A stretch of 64,000 bases of DNA from JBAJNN01 sp036881905 (GTDB lineage: Bacteria > Pseudomonadota > Alphaproteobacteria > Rhizobiales > Im1). The position numbers and the translations under genes are program-made. This document shows positions 44,596 to 58,077 of this stretch, one piece after another (position 1 is the stretch's first letter; every line of letters begins with the position of its first letter). A model generated the notes under the pieces. That model was given only the letters and a program-made list of their open reading frames with translations. It was not told where the DNA came from and made no database searches. The stretch is taken from NCBI GenBank assembly GCA_036881905.1, contig JBAJNN010000009.1, positions 3,768-67,767 of the forward strand. The letters run 5' to 3'.

Positions 44596-45749
44596 TCGCG
44601 GTTGCCGATATCAGCGATGCCGCCGGTCAAGACGATTCATGCCGCCGGGTTACGGTCGGCCTTGGCGATCGCTGTTACGATATTCATATCGGCTCCGGCC
44701 TTCTTGGCCGCGCCGGTTCCTTGATCGTCCCCCATCTCAAACGTCCGGTGACGGTGATCGTGACCGATGAAACCGTTGCCGCTTTGTATCTTGAGTCGCT
44801 TCGCCGGTCATTGCAGGCGGAAGGAGTCGCGACGACCACCATCCTTGTGCCCGAAGGCGAAGCGAACAAGAGTTTCAAACGTCTTGAAGACTTGTGCGGA
44901 CGTCTGCTTGAAGTCGGTATCGAACGCCACGATTGTATCATCGCACTTGGCGGTGGAGTCATTGGCGATCTCGCCGGTTTCGCCGCCGCGATTTTGCATC
45001 GTGGCATCGGTGTCATCCAGATTCCGACCACGCTTATGGCGCAGGTCGATTCCTCCATCGGTGGCAAGACCAGCATCAACACCGCCTTCGGCAAAAATCT
45101 GGTTGGGGCCTTCCATCAGCCGGTTGTGGTGCTGGTGGATCCGGACCTTTTGGGAACCCTTTCCGAGCGTGATTTTCGCGCCGGTTATGCGGAAATCGTC
45201 AAATATGGTCTTATCGACAATAATGGGTTTTTCGCCTGGCTTGAGGCCAATCGACCGGCGGTTTTTGCCGCGGAACCGACCTTGCTGCATCATATGGTAG
45301 AAGTCGCCTGCCAGACCAAGGCGAGGATCGTGGCCGCGGATGAGCGCGAGTCTGGTTCCCGCGCGTTGCTGAATCTCGGCCACACTTTCGCTCACGCGCT
45401 GGAGGCGGCGACTTTTTATACTCCGTATTTCACCCATGGCGAGGCGGTCGCGCTCGGCACCGCTCTGGCCTTGCGCTATTCACGGCGCGTCAAAGCCTGT
45501 GCGTCTGGGAGGGCAGAGCGGGTCGTTCATCATCTGGCGGCAGCGGGGTTACCGACCAAATTGAAAGATGTACCGGTCGATCTGCCCGATGCGGCGATGC
45601 TCGTTCGGCTCATGCGCCGCGACAAAAAGGCGTTGGCCGGGCGGATCGTTCTGATTCTCATGCGCGATATTGGTGATGCCTTTGTCTGTCGCGAGGGTGA
45701 TGAAAACGATCTTGCAGCCTTCCTTAAAGAGGAGCTTGAACGGGCTTGA
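44592..45749 (+). CDS. aroB: 3-dehydroquinate synthase
   Basis: NAD- and metal-dependent second step of the shikimate pathway, 385 residues. EGEANKSFKRLEDLCG, ALGGGVIGDLAGFAAA, PTTLMAQVDSSIGGKTSIN and the metal-ligand LNLGHTFAHALE ... THGEAVALG are visible. Coupled to aroK upstream and to the CorC-like gene downstream by 1-base overlap. Confidence 0.97.
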   Translation: MIAVADISDAAGQDDSCRRVTVGLGDRCYDIHIGSGLLGRAGSLIVPHLKRPVTVIVTDETVAALYLESLRRSLQAEGVATTTILVPEGEANKSFKRLEDLCGRLLEVGIERHDCIIALGGGVIGDLAGFAAAILHRGIGVIQIPTTLMAQVDSSIGGKTSINTAFGKNLVGAFHQPVVVLVDPDLLGTLSERDFRAGYAEIVKYGLIDNNGFFAWLEANRPAVFAAEPTLLHHMVEVACQTKARIVAADERESGSRALLNLGHTFAHALEAATFYTPYFTHGEAVALGTALALRYSRRVKACASGRAERVVHHLAAAGLPTKLKDVPVDLPDAAMLVRLMRRDKKALAGRIVLILMRDIGDAFVCREGDENDLAAFLKEELERA

Positions 45750-47008
45750 TGGTGACAGACTTCGTTTTTTCCGGTTCGGTTATTGTATTGCTGATTCTCT
45801 CGGCGTTCTTTTCGGGTTCGGAAACCGCGCTGACCGCGACGGCGCGCGCGCGTATGCATGAGCTTGAACGGCGCGGCGATGCCCGCGCAAAGATAGTGGA
45901 ACGGTTGATCCGTCACCGTGAACGCCTGCTTGGCGCGCTTTTGCTCGGCAACAATCTGGTCAATACTCTGGCCTCGGCGATGGCAGCACAGATATTCATT
46001 ACCCTGTTCGGTCCCATCGGGGTTGCCTATGCAACGATTGTCATGACGGCTCTAATCTTAATTTTTTCGGAGCTTCTGCCCAAGACCTATGCGATTGTCA
46101 GCCCTGATCGCGTCGCTTTGGCCGTGGCGCGGCCGGTGCGCTGGTTTGTGGCGTTGTTTGCGCCCGTGGCTGGGGCGATCGTGTTCCTTGTCAGGCGGAT
46201 GTTGGGTTTTGTCGGCGTCGATGTCGCCGGGGCGCGGGGGCTGTTGTCAGCGCATGAGGAAATTCGCGGCGCCATTGATCTCCATCATCGCGAGGGGGCG
46301 GTGGTGAAGAAGACGCGCGACATGCTGGGGGGAATTCTCGATTTGCGCGAGCTGGAGGTTTCCGATGTCATGATTCATCGCACTAGAATACACAGCGTCG
46401 ATGTTGCGCGTCCGGCCGGCGAAATCATCGACTCCATTCTGGCGAGCAGCCATAGCCGTATTCCCGTGTGGAAAGATAATGTGGACAATATCACCGGCAT
46501 TTTACACTCCAGGGACATATTGTCGGCATTTCAGGCCCATCACGGCCAGGTCGATCGCATCGAGATCGAACCTTTGTGCCGTCAGCCCTGGTTTGTTCCC
46601 GATACCACAAGCGTTACCGATCAGCTCAACGCGTTTCTGCGTCGCAAATCGCATTTTGCTCTGGTGGTCGATGAATATGGCGAGGTGATGGGGTTGGTCA
46701 CGCTGGAGGACATATTGGAAGAAATCGTCGGCGACATTTCCGACGAGCATGACATTGTCGCCAGCGGCATTCGCCCCGAATCGGGCGGGGGTTGCCTGGT
46801 CGACGGCGCGGTTTCGATCAGGGACCTCAATCGCTCGATGGACTGGAATCTGCCCGATGAGGAAGCGACGACCATCGCTGGCCTGGTTATTCACGAATCG
46901 CAGATGATTCCCGATGTCGGCCAGGTTTTTACCTTCCATGGGTTCCGCTTCGAGATCGTGCGCAAACGCCGCAATCAGATTACCGCCTTGCGCATCGCCC
47001 CAGCTTGA
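45749..47008 (+). CDS. CNNM/CorC-type (HlyC family) transporter-associated protein
   Basis: 419 residues. DUF21/CNNM membrane domain (SAFFSGSETALTATARAR, LLGNNLVNTLASAMAAQIF, FSELLPKTYAIVSPDRVA), a CBS pair (VSDVMIHRTRI, SHSRIPVWKDNVDNITGILH, VVDEYGEVMGLVTLEDILEE) and the C-terminal CorC/HlyC domain. Implicated in magnesium or cobalt resistance. ATG 45749 overlaps the aroB stop by one base. Confidence 0.94.
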   Translation: MVTDFVFSGSVIVLLILSAFFSGSETALTATARARMHELERRGDARAKIVERLIRHRERLLGALLLGNNLVNTLASAMAAQIFITLFGPIGVAYATIVMTALILIFSELLPKTYAIVSPDRVALAVARPVRWFVALFAPVAGAIVFLVRRMLGFVGVDVAGARGLLSAHEEIRGAIDLHHREGAVVKKTRDMLGGILDLRELEVSDVMIHRTRIHSVDVARPAGEIIDSILASSHSRIPVWKDNVDNITGILHSRDILSAFQAHHGQVDRIEIEPLCRQPWFVPDTTSVTDQLNAFLRRKSHFALVVDEYGEVMGLVTLEDILEEIVGDISDEHDIVASGIRPESGGGCLVDGAVSIRDLNRSMDWNLPDEEATTIAGLVIHESQMIPDVGQVFTFHGFRFEIVRKRRNQITALRIAPA

Positions 47009-47094
47009 AAATTGTTTTGCTTGTTTTTTAAAACTGTGCGAAGTCTAAATTGTTTGGCTATAATTGTGCTATCTGGAAAGAAGGTAACTGGCTT

Positions 47095-47826
47095 ATGAGC
47101 ATGAAAAAAAGTTTGGCAAGCTGTGCGTTTGCCATCGGTGCGTTGGGTTTTTCGCTTTCCGCTTATGCCGGGCAGGAAGGCTTGTACATGGAGGGACTTT
47201 TTGGTGGGACATTTGCGGCTGATACCAAAATTCAGGGCGATAATTTTACGTACAAAAACAAATTCGACACCGGTTATGCGTTTGGTGGCGCCGCGGGGTA
47301 TGATTTCGGCAACGGTTTGCGCATTGAAGGAGAGGTTTCATACCGCAATGTGAGCATCGACAAATTCTTATCCATGAGTGGTAAGGATTCAATAGAAGAA
47401 CTCGTCAATCAGCATGCCGCTGAAGCCAAGGCCGCCGGCTATAAGACCGGCGATAAATCCTTGTCCTTATCCCCCTTTTCAGCTGATGGGAGTTTTTCCG
47501 CACTCAGCGGTATGGTGAATGCAGCATACGGTTTTGACGCCTTCTATGGTCTCAAGCCCTATGTGATGGCCGGGGCCGGGCTTGCTGGTGTTTCGATCAA
47601 TGATGCAAAACTGGCCGGTGACAAGTTCGCCGATGACCATGATGTCGTCTTTGCCTATCAGGCTGGCCTTGGTGTTGCTTATGATCTGACGGATGTGGCC
47701 ACTATTGACTTGGGCTACTATTATTTTGCCACCGCCAAGCCCTCTATGAAAAACATAGATGGCGACAAGTTCGATTCCGAATTCCACACCCATAATGTTG
47801 TATTGGGTCTGCGTTTCAGATTTTGA
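47095..47826 (+). CDS. Outer-membrane beta-barrel protein
   Basis: 243 residues with signal peptide MSMKKSLASCAFAIGALGF...AYAG, alternating strands rich in aromatic and glycine residues (FGGAAGYDFGNGLRIEGEVS, LGVAYDLTDVATIDLGYYY) and a terminal phenylalanine in VLGLRFRF, the BamA recognition pattern. Of the OmpA-like/opacity-porin barrel type with eight expected strands. Role unknown: surface antigen or adhesion, inferred only from class. Followed by a strong terminator. Confidence 0.88.
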   Translation: MSMKKSLASCAFAIGALGFSLSAYAGQEGLYMEGLFGGTFAADTKIQGDNFTYKNKFDTGYAFGGAAGYDFGNGLRIEGEVSYRNVSIDKFLSMSGKDSIEELVNQHAAEAKAAGYKTGDKSLSLSPFSADGSFSALSGMVNAAYGFDAFYGLKPYVMAGAGLAGVSINDAKLAGDKFADDHDVVFAYQAGLGVAYDLTDVATIDLGYYYFATAKPSMKNIDGDKFDSEFHTHNVVLGLRFRF

Positions 47827-47850
47827 GCTTCGGACTCTTTCACTCTCACT

Positions 47851-47895
47851 AACCCTGACGGAACCGCTTGATCTTAAGCCGTCCGGCAGGGTTTT
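47851..47895 (+). terminator. Terminator between outer-membrane protein and convergent SDR gene
   Basis: AACCCTGACGGA and TCCGGCAGGGTTTT form an imperfect stem around an 18-base loop. The T and A runs on both sides allow it to serve both convergent genes. Confidence 0.75.
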
Positions 47896-47919
47896 GCAAG
47901 CCCTCGTCAGATGTTGCCC

Positions 47920-48750
47920 TTACCCCGCAAACTTGATCACCCAGTCGAACGCCCGGTCCGGCAGCAGCCGGCGTAGCAGTAAAACCGGAGTGGCCATATA
48001 GCCCCCGTGATAACGGGCTTTAGGCCTGGGCGCGGTGATGGCCTTCAACACAAGATCGGCAATCACCGAGGGATCGGACATCCTGCTGGCGTCAAGCATA
48101 TTGGTCATTCTGTCGGCCATTTTTTTTGCCGCCTCGGCGTAGGGGCCAGAGCCGGACGTCTTCGACAAAAGCCCGATTGCAATGTCGCCAAAATGGGTTT
48201 TGATGGCGCCCGGCTCGATGATGACGACGTCGATACCGAAGGGCTCGGTCTCGAGTCTTAAAGCATCGGACCAGCTCTCAAGCGCATGTTTACTCGCGTG
48301 ATACCAACCGCCGAAGGGCACGGACATCTTGCCGGCGATCGAACTGATATTGACGATTTTGCCGAATCCATGGCCGCGCATTTTCGGCAAAACCAGTTTG
48401 GTCAACCTTGCGAGGCCGAAAAGATTGACCTCGAACTGCCGGCGGGCTTCTTCCAGCTCGACATCCTCGATCGCGCCGTAAGACCCGTAACCGGCATTGT
48501 TGACCAGAATATCGACGCTACCCTCGCGCCCGATGATGGTATCGATACAATTATGGCATGATTCATCTTGCGTGATATCGAGGGCAATGACGTGAATGCC
48601 TTTTTCCTCAAGCTCCTTCATGCGATCGACCGTTCGCGCGGCGCCATAGACCGTATAGCCGTTTTGTTTAAGCAAAATCGCGGTGGCCTCGCCAATACCC
48701 GAAGACGCTCCGGTGACAAGGGCGGTTTTGGGAGAGGGTTCTTCTGCCAT
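47920..48750 (-). CDS. Short-chain dehydrogenase/reductase
   Basis: 276 residues. Rossmann motif TGASSGIGEA, NNAG in ILVNNAGYGSYGAIEDVE, catalytic Ser and Tyr-x3-Lys (NISSIAG ... YHASKHALESW). The 'oxidoreductase/retinol-like' branch in which a PGAIKT loop follows. Substrate unknown. ATG 48750 with AGGAGA upstream. Tandem with another SDR gene. Confidence 0.93.
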   Translation of the reverse strand: MAEEPSPKTALVTGASSGIGEATAILLKQNGYTVYGAARTVDRMKELEEKGIHVIALDITQDESCHNCIDTIIGREGSVDILVNNAGYGSYGAIEDVELEEARRQFEVNLFGLARLTKLVLPKMRGHGFGKIVNISSIAGKMSVPFGGWYHASKHALESWSDALRLETEPFGIDVVIIEPGAIKTHFGDIAIGLLSKTSGSGPYAEAAKKMADRMTNMLDASRMSDPSVIADLVLKAITAPRPKARYHGGYMATPVLLLRRLLPDRAFDWVIKFAG

Positions 48751-48800
48751 ATCAGTTCTCCTGTGTCTCAACGTTACGATAAACGGTCAATTTTCACCAT

Positions 48801-49589
48801 TCAAACGCTTCTGGTCGCGCCGCCATCGCAGCGTATCAGAGTGCCGGTGACATAGCTTGCCGGACCGCTTGCCATAAAGGCGGCAAGGCTTGCAAGTTCG
48901 TCCACCCGGCCATAGCGACCCATCGGGATCGCCGCTTGCGTGGCGGAGCGGACCTCGTCGATGCTTTTGCCCTGATGTTCGGCGCGTGCGGCATCGAGTC
49001 GGTCAACGCGCCGGGTGTGGATGCGTCCTGGAAGCAACATATTGACCGTGACATTGTCGGGCGCAACCTCCGTGGCCAAAGTCTTGCTCCAGCCGACGAG
49101 GGCCGAACGCAGCGTATTGGACATCGCCAGATACGCAACCGGTTCAACGACTGTGCGTGATGCAATGGTGAGAATACGGCCCCACTTACGCTTGCGCATG
49201 CCAGGCACGATTAGGCCGGTGATTTCCATGATGCGCAACACCATAATGTCGAACCAGCCACGCCATTGCTCCGCTGTCGGCTCTAGGATACCTCCGTGCG
49301 GTGGGCCACCCGAATTGTTCACCAGAATATCGACAGTGCCGAGTTTTTCCCCGGCGGCGGCGTAAAGCCGAGGCGCGCTATCGCGATCGGCAAGGTCGCA
49401 TTGCACATAACAGGCCGTCCCCGGTCCCGATTCGGTCATTTCTTCGGCGGCGGCGGCCAGTCTCTCAGGCGTCCGCCCGCAGATCAGAACCCGCGCCCCT
49501 TCGGCGACCAGCGCGACAGCGACACCGCGCCCCAGCCCCCGGCTGGAGGCGAGAACGAGCGCATTTTTCCCCGTCAGTCCAAGGTCCAT
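48801..49589 (-). CDS. Short-chain dehydrogenase/reductase, FabG-like
   Basis: 262 residues. MDLGLTGKNALVLASSRGLG (cofactor motif with Ser in place of Gly), VDILVNNSGGPPHGGILEP, catalytic Ser in ILTIASRTV, and C-terminal MGRYGRVDELASLAAFMAS ... TLIRCDGGATRSV. In place of the usual YxxxK the sequence reads YLAMSNTLRSALVGW, so the usual catalytic lysine is not where expected. Substrate unknown. Probably cotranscribed with the downstream SDR gene. Confidence 0.9.
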   Translation of the reverse strand: MDLGLTGKNALVLASSRGLGRGVAVALVAEGARVLICGRTPERLAAAAEEMTESGPGTACYVQCDLADRDSAPRLYAAAGEKLGTVDILVNNSGGPPHGGILEPTAEQWRGWFDIMVLRIMEITGLIVPGMRKRKWGRILTIASRTVVEPVAYLAMSNTLRSALVGWSKTLATEVAPDNVTVNMLLPGRIHTRRVDRLDAARAEHQGKSIDEVRSATQAAIPMGRYGRVDELASLAAFMASGPASYVTGTLIRCDGGATRSV

Positions 49590-49826
49590 CGATTGCTCTC
49601 TCACCTTATTGGTATCAACAATACCGATCTAATGAATACTCTAAGCTATGTATGAAGACCGCGCAACCCGATTCCTAATATTATGGGGAATCGGCGGCGC
49701 GATCCATTGACCGGGGGCATCGTCCGCATCGGGGATTTACAGACTATTGCCGTTGAGTCTATTTTCATGCTTCACTCTTCAGGCATTTCCCGCCATTCAT
49801 GCCTTATACGGGGGATTTTCCGGACC

Positions 49827-50937
49827 ATGCATTCTGAAATACAATCCATTGTCGATGACATCAAGCGATCCTTGGGGTTGCTGAGGAGGCATCTTTGACT
49901 GGGATTGCGCGCTTGAACGCCTTGAGCGGTTGAATGCCCGCGCCGAAAACCCCGAATTATGGAATGATCCCCAATCAGCCCGCGCCCTGATGCATGAACG
50001 CCAACAGCTCGATGACCGGATCGGGATGTGTCTGGCGATCGAACGGTCCCTGCACGACAATGTGGAATTGATCGCCCTTGGCGAGGCCGAGGGCGAGGAC
50101 GCTGTCGTCGATGACGCTCGGGCGGCCCTGGAAGCATTGCGCGGTGAAGCCGCTAAACGCGAATTGGAAATTCTTTTGTCGGGAGAGGCTGACGCCAATG
50201 ATGCTTATGTGGAAATTCACGCCGGCGCCGGCGGCACGGAAAGCCAGGACTGGGCCGAAATGCTCGCGCGTATGTACACGCGCTGGGCTGAATCTAAACG
50301 ATATAAAGTGGAGGCGATCGAGATTCACTTGGGCGAAGAGGCCGGCAACAAATCGGCGACCCTTCTTGTCAGGGGTCAAAACGCCTATGGCTGGCTCAAG
50401 ACCGAATCGGGCGTTCATCGTCTTGTGCGCATTTCGCCATTTGATTCCAATGCCAGACGTCATACGTCCTTTGCCTCGGTGTGGGTCTATCCGGTGATCG
50501 ACGATTCGATCGAGATCGAGATTGCCGATAAGGATGTGCGCATCGATACCTATCGCGCTTCCGGCGCCGGCGGCCAGCACGTCAACACCACCGACAGCGC
50601 GGTCCGCATCACCCATCTCCCGACCGGAATCGTCGTACAGTGCCAGAATGAGCGTTCCCAGCACAAGAATCGCGCCACGGCCTGGTCGATGCTGCGCGCT
50701 CGCCTCTATGAGCGCGAACTCCAGCGACGTGAGGCGGACGCCATGGCGAAGGCGGCGCAAAAAACCGAGATTGGCTGGGGCCACCAGATCCGTTCTTACG
50801 TATTGCAACCCTACCAATTGGTCAAGGATCTGCGCACCAGCGTTGAGAAAACCAACCCTCAAGCCGTGCTCCAGGGCGATATTGACGCTTTCATTGAAGC
50901 CGCGCTCGTCCAGCGCGTCCATGGCGGTGAAACCTAG
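49827..50937 (+). CDS. prfB: Peptide chain release factor 2, with programmed +1 frameshift
   Basis: Terminates translation at UGA and UAA. The first 23 codons (MHSEIQSIVDDIKRSLGLLR...) end at an in-frame TGA (49896-49898). A +1 slip on CTT resumes as DWDCALERLERLNARAENPEL and the rest of RF2, with SPF-type tripeptide region (LVRISPFDSNARRHTSFASV) and the GGQ motif in SGAGGQHVNTTDSAVRI. About 360 residues after the shift. Product level is autoregulated by RF2 itself. The stop codon lies in a palindromic repeat. Confidence 0.96.
49884..49899 (+). promoter_or_regulatory. prfB programmed frameshift site
   Basis: AGGAGG-CAT-CTT-TGA-C: an internal Shine-Dalgarno-like AGGAGG three bases before the slippery CTT and the in-frame stop TGA, then C. 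Spacing and layout are those of the classical RF2 site (AGGGGG-TAT-CTT-TGA-C). Confidence 0.96.
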
Positions 50938-51042
50938 AGCGTCGTTTGATCCGATTGAATCAAACCGGCGCTCTTAAAGTCCTTATTTTGCCGCATAATC
51001 TTGGCCTGGCCTCGCTTGCGCTTGGCAAGCTCGGATTATGTT
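50936..51042. repeat. Dispersed palindromic intergenic repeat, copy 4
   Basis: AGAGCGTCGTTTGATCC ... GGCGCTCT (50936-50974), then GCATAATCTTGGCC ... AAGCTCGGATTATG (50993-51042). Same two elements as the other copies but in inverted order. Overlaps the prfB stop codon. Confidence 0.7.
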
Positions 51043-51341
51043 CTATCGGTCCAGGTTCCGCGCTCAGGACAAACCCGGTTGGAGCCGGGGCGGGCAAAAT
51101 GCATTGATATCGGATGCAAGAGTGTCCGTGTCGGGCGATTCCCTTTATGCTGAATCCAGTGGAGTTGAATCGATTCCGATACCCGCACTCTGGATCGGGG
51201 GATTGATCCCGCGGTTGATCACGGTTGGAGTGAAGGGAACCCCACTATCCATAGATGACTGGAAAATAGCGGTTTTGCAGGGGAACAGCGTGTTGGAGAG
51301 AATTTTCCGAAGCGATTTTGAAAAAATATATGACGGCCACT

Positions 51342-51370
51342 TGACAGTCGAACCGCGACAATCATATAAC
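51342..51370 (+). promoter_or_regulatory. rrn operon promoter
   Basis: TTGACA (51342-51347), 17 bases, TATAAC (51365-51370): near-consensus, about 370 bp upstream of the 16S gene. The region 51043-51743 otherwise contains no supported gene and is the rrn leader. Confidence 0.75.
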
Positions 51371-51743
51371 ACGATCACCGACGGGGCGGTGAAACACTCT
51401 CGTCCGGTAGGTTGGGGTTCAAAAAAGCGGAAAACAGTTTGTGGTTTTGTTGCCTTTAAGGTGGCAAACGCACCGTTTTTCTCTGTTTTTGAAGACTTTG
51501 CTCTTTGATATCGTTATTGAAAGAAAGAGAGACGCAGGCGGCGGTGTCCTGGCGATGCTGGTCGGTCTCGGCCAGTGCATCTTTAAAGACGCTGACGGTC
51601 TTGCGTTTCGGTGGCCAAAGTATGATGCTTTTTTGAAGCGGCTCGAACGAGCCGTCTGAAAAAGCAAAAATACTTGGGACCCGTTAATTTGCGCAAGCGA
51701 CCATTTCGACGTCCATGACGTCGGATTTAAAGCACAGATGTTC

Positions 51744-53252
<1,509 letters not shown>

Positions 53253-53403
53253 TTAATCCTTCATGAAAAAGCCATGTTTGGTCTTTCGTATCGGATTGTT
53301 CCTTAAAACAGACGAGAAGCCTTTTGGCTTCGACAATGCGGGACGCCGCCGTCTTCGTTTCTCTTTCTTTTGAAGTCGCAAAACAGGGTCGAGCTGTTCC
53401 TTT

Positions 53404-53480
<77 letters not shown>

Positions 53481-53519
53481 CGTTTTATGTGTGGTTCGGG
53501 GGATGAAGGGCTAGAGTCG

Positions 53520-53595
53520 GGGGCCATAGCTCAGTTGGGAGAGCGCCTGCTTTGCAAGCAGGAGGTCGTCGGTTCGATCCCGTCTGGCTCCACCA
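53520..53595 (+). tRNA. tRNA-Ala (anticodon TGC)
   Basis: GGGGCCA/TGGCTCC acceptor stem, anticodon TGC in CTGCTTTGCAAGCAG, encoded CCA at 53593-53595. 76 nt, in the 16S-23S spacer. Confidence 0.98.
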
Positions 53596-53975
53596 ATTTT
53601 CTTGGTCGGTCAAGGCGCATTTGCAAGGCCGGCTTGGCTCGTCATTCGCGGTCCATGCGGTAAGCGACATCATGTGGTTTCGTTGTTTTGTACCTTGAAT
53701 CTTTGTATCGGGGTAACGTTTATAAGATTTTTTGATATTGTGAAGAAGGGGTTTACCTGGAAACGTGTCTGTTTGGCACGTTTTTTTCTGGTCTTTGACG
53801 GGCGCATTGTCCGCAATATCACTCAGACTGGCGGGGTCATCCGCTATCGGGTAAACCTTTTGAAAATCATGAACTGACCGTAACTCTTTTGCCCTTGAAC
53901 ATCTTTTAAGCCTTATCATCACAGTTTTTGAATGTGATGGCAGGGCTGTTGTGGTGGGCATTGGTAATGAGAGTG

Positions 53976-56726
<2,751 letters not shown>

Positions 56727-56813
56727 TCTCATTTCCTGTGCTCTTTAAGAGTTCAAATGGGATGTTACGGTTATCATGTTGTAAGTTGGTTCATGATAGA
56801 TTTGTCCTTTGCT

Positions 56814-56931
56814 GGCCCGGTGGTTATAGCGAGGTGGTCAAACCCGATCCCATCCCGAACTCGGTCGTTAAACGCCTCAGCGCTGATGGTACTTCGTCTT
56901 AAGACGCGGAAGAGTAAGTCGCTGCCGGGCT
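56814..56931 (+). rRNA. rrf: 5S ribosomal RNA
   Basis: Complementary ends GGCCCGG and CCGGGCT. Conserved CCCGATCCCATCCCGAACTC and GAAGAGTAAGTCGC. About 118 nt. No tRNA-Met follows. Confidence 0.92.
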
Positions 56932-57100
56932 TGCCAAGGGTAGAGTTATATTTTTTAAGATTTTCAAATGGCTTAGCCTTTTTATTCACAACATTTTTGA
57001 TAATCGGCGCCAGCGCATTATTTTCTCGAATATGCCGAAAATGCACCGGCGATGGTTTCTTTGAAAACTTGGGTAAAACGGGCGGAAGGCAAGTCCTCTG

Positions 57101-57325
57101 TTACCATTTTAGGTGTGCTTGAACGCATGATCGGCGCTTTCTGCGCGGGGAACCGGTCCGGGGACGATCTTCCGACCAGTTTTGCGGCTTGCCCGGATCG
57201 GAAGGTTTGACCTCCGCCGTATCCTTGGCAAGTTTTCGGATGGATCGATCAAGGGTTTCCTCCGCCTTCGCCGCCTCTGTGGTCACTTTGGCCATCCCTT
57301 CACGCGCCGTGGCCGGTTTTTTCAT
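57101..57325 (-). CDS. Small basic hypothetical protein
   Basis: Possible 74-residue protein starting at ATG 57325 (MKKPATAREGMAKVTTEAAK), with GGAG 11 bases upstream. The first half is a charged amphipathic helix and the tail is Arg-rich and low in complexity. No family recognised. A longer reading from 57412 has a ribosome binding site too close to the start. It may be a chance frame. Confidence 0.25.
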   Translation of the reverse strand: MKKPATAREGMAKVTTEAAKAEETLDRSIRKLAKDTAEVKPSDPGKPQNWSEDRPRTGSPRRKRRSCVQAHLKW

Positions 57326-57583
57326 TTTAGTGGCAACTCCATTTGACGCTCCGCGATTTGGCCTTGGGTCTAGATGCGGATAGTTTCTTTGCCTGTCATT
57401 GAAGTTGCCCATTCTCCGTTGAAATATCTAAAATCACTTGGCTGTCTTGAAAAGATCAGGCTATTCATGCAGCATATCATACCGATTGGCATGATATTCT
57501 GTTAAGCCTTGCCAGATATGCAGTTGTCGGGAGCGTTCAGGAAAAGAACACGCCCGGAAATGAAGAGAAGCCCGTTATCTTGA

Positions 57584-57867
57584 ATGGAAACAGTTGTTTT
57601 TGATACCCACGCTTACGTAAATCGTCTCGTCGTGGCGGGCATGCCGGAGACCCCGGGCTTGAGGTCATTGCCGATGGGCTTTGCTGCCTGATCGATGACA
57701 CGCTCGCCACCAAACGTGATTTGAAAGAGCTTGAGGTTGCGCTCAAACGCGACATGAAGGAGATGGAAAGCCGGATCGCCGTCAACATTCTCAAATGGAT
57801 GTTCACCGCGTTATTGGGCCAAACCGCCGTTATCGTCGGGTTAGTAAAGTTGTTTGACTTCCACTGA
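57584..57867 (+). pseudogene. DUF1640-type coiled-coil membrane protein, frameshifted
   Basis: Starts METVVFDTHAYVNRLVVAGM, the N-terminus of small alphaproteobacterial DUF1640/CCDC90-like proteins. One extra base near 57655 shifts the frame. It resumes EVIADGLCCLIDDTLATKRD, a coiled coil (LKELEVALKRDMKEMESRI) and a C-terminal membrane segment (FTALLGQTAVIVGLVKLF). About 95 codons. Same genes are often linked to mobile DNA; the function is unknown. Confidence 0.7.
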
Positions 57868-58077
57868 CGGCGCATTGCTTCCTCTCACAATCTGGTTATA
57901 ATGGTCGGTGCTTTCCGCGTCGGGTCATAGACCGCCTGAAACGGCGCTTCGAAGATTGCGTCGGCGTTCTGCCCACCCTTATTGACCCGACCATCACTGG
58001 AAATTGCCTTTGGTACGCCAGATCGTAGATACCGGAAACACTGAAGTCATAATTACTCAACAGGAAAAATATCAATC

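Noticed and set aside
51038..51508. 156-residue open frame before 16S
   Set aside because: It overlaps repeat copy 4 and the rrn promoter at 51342-51370; no protein features.
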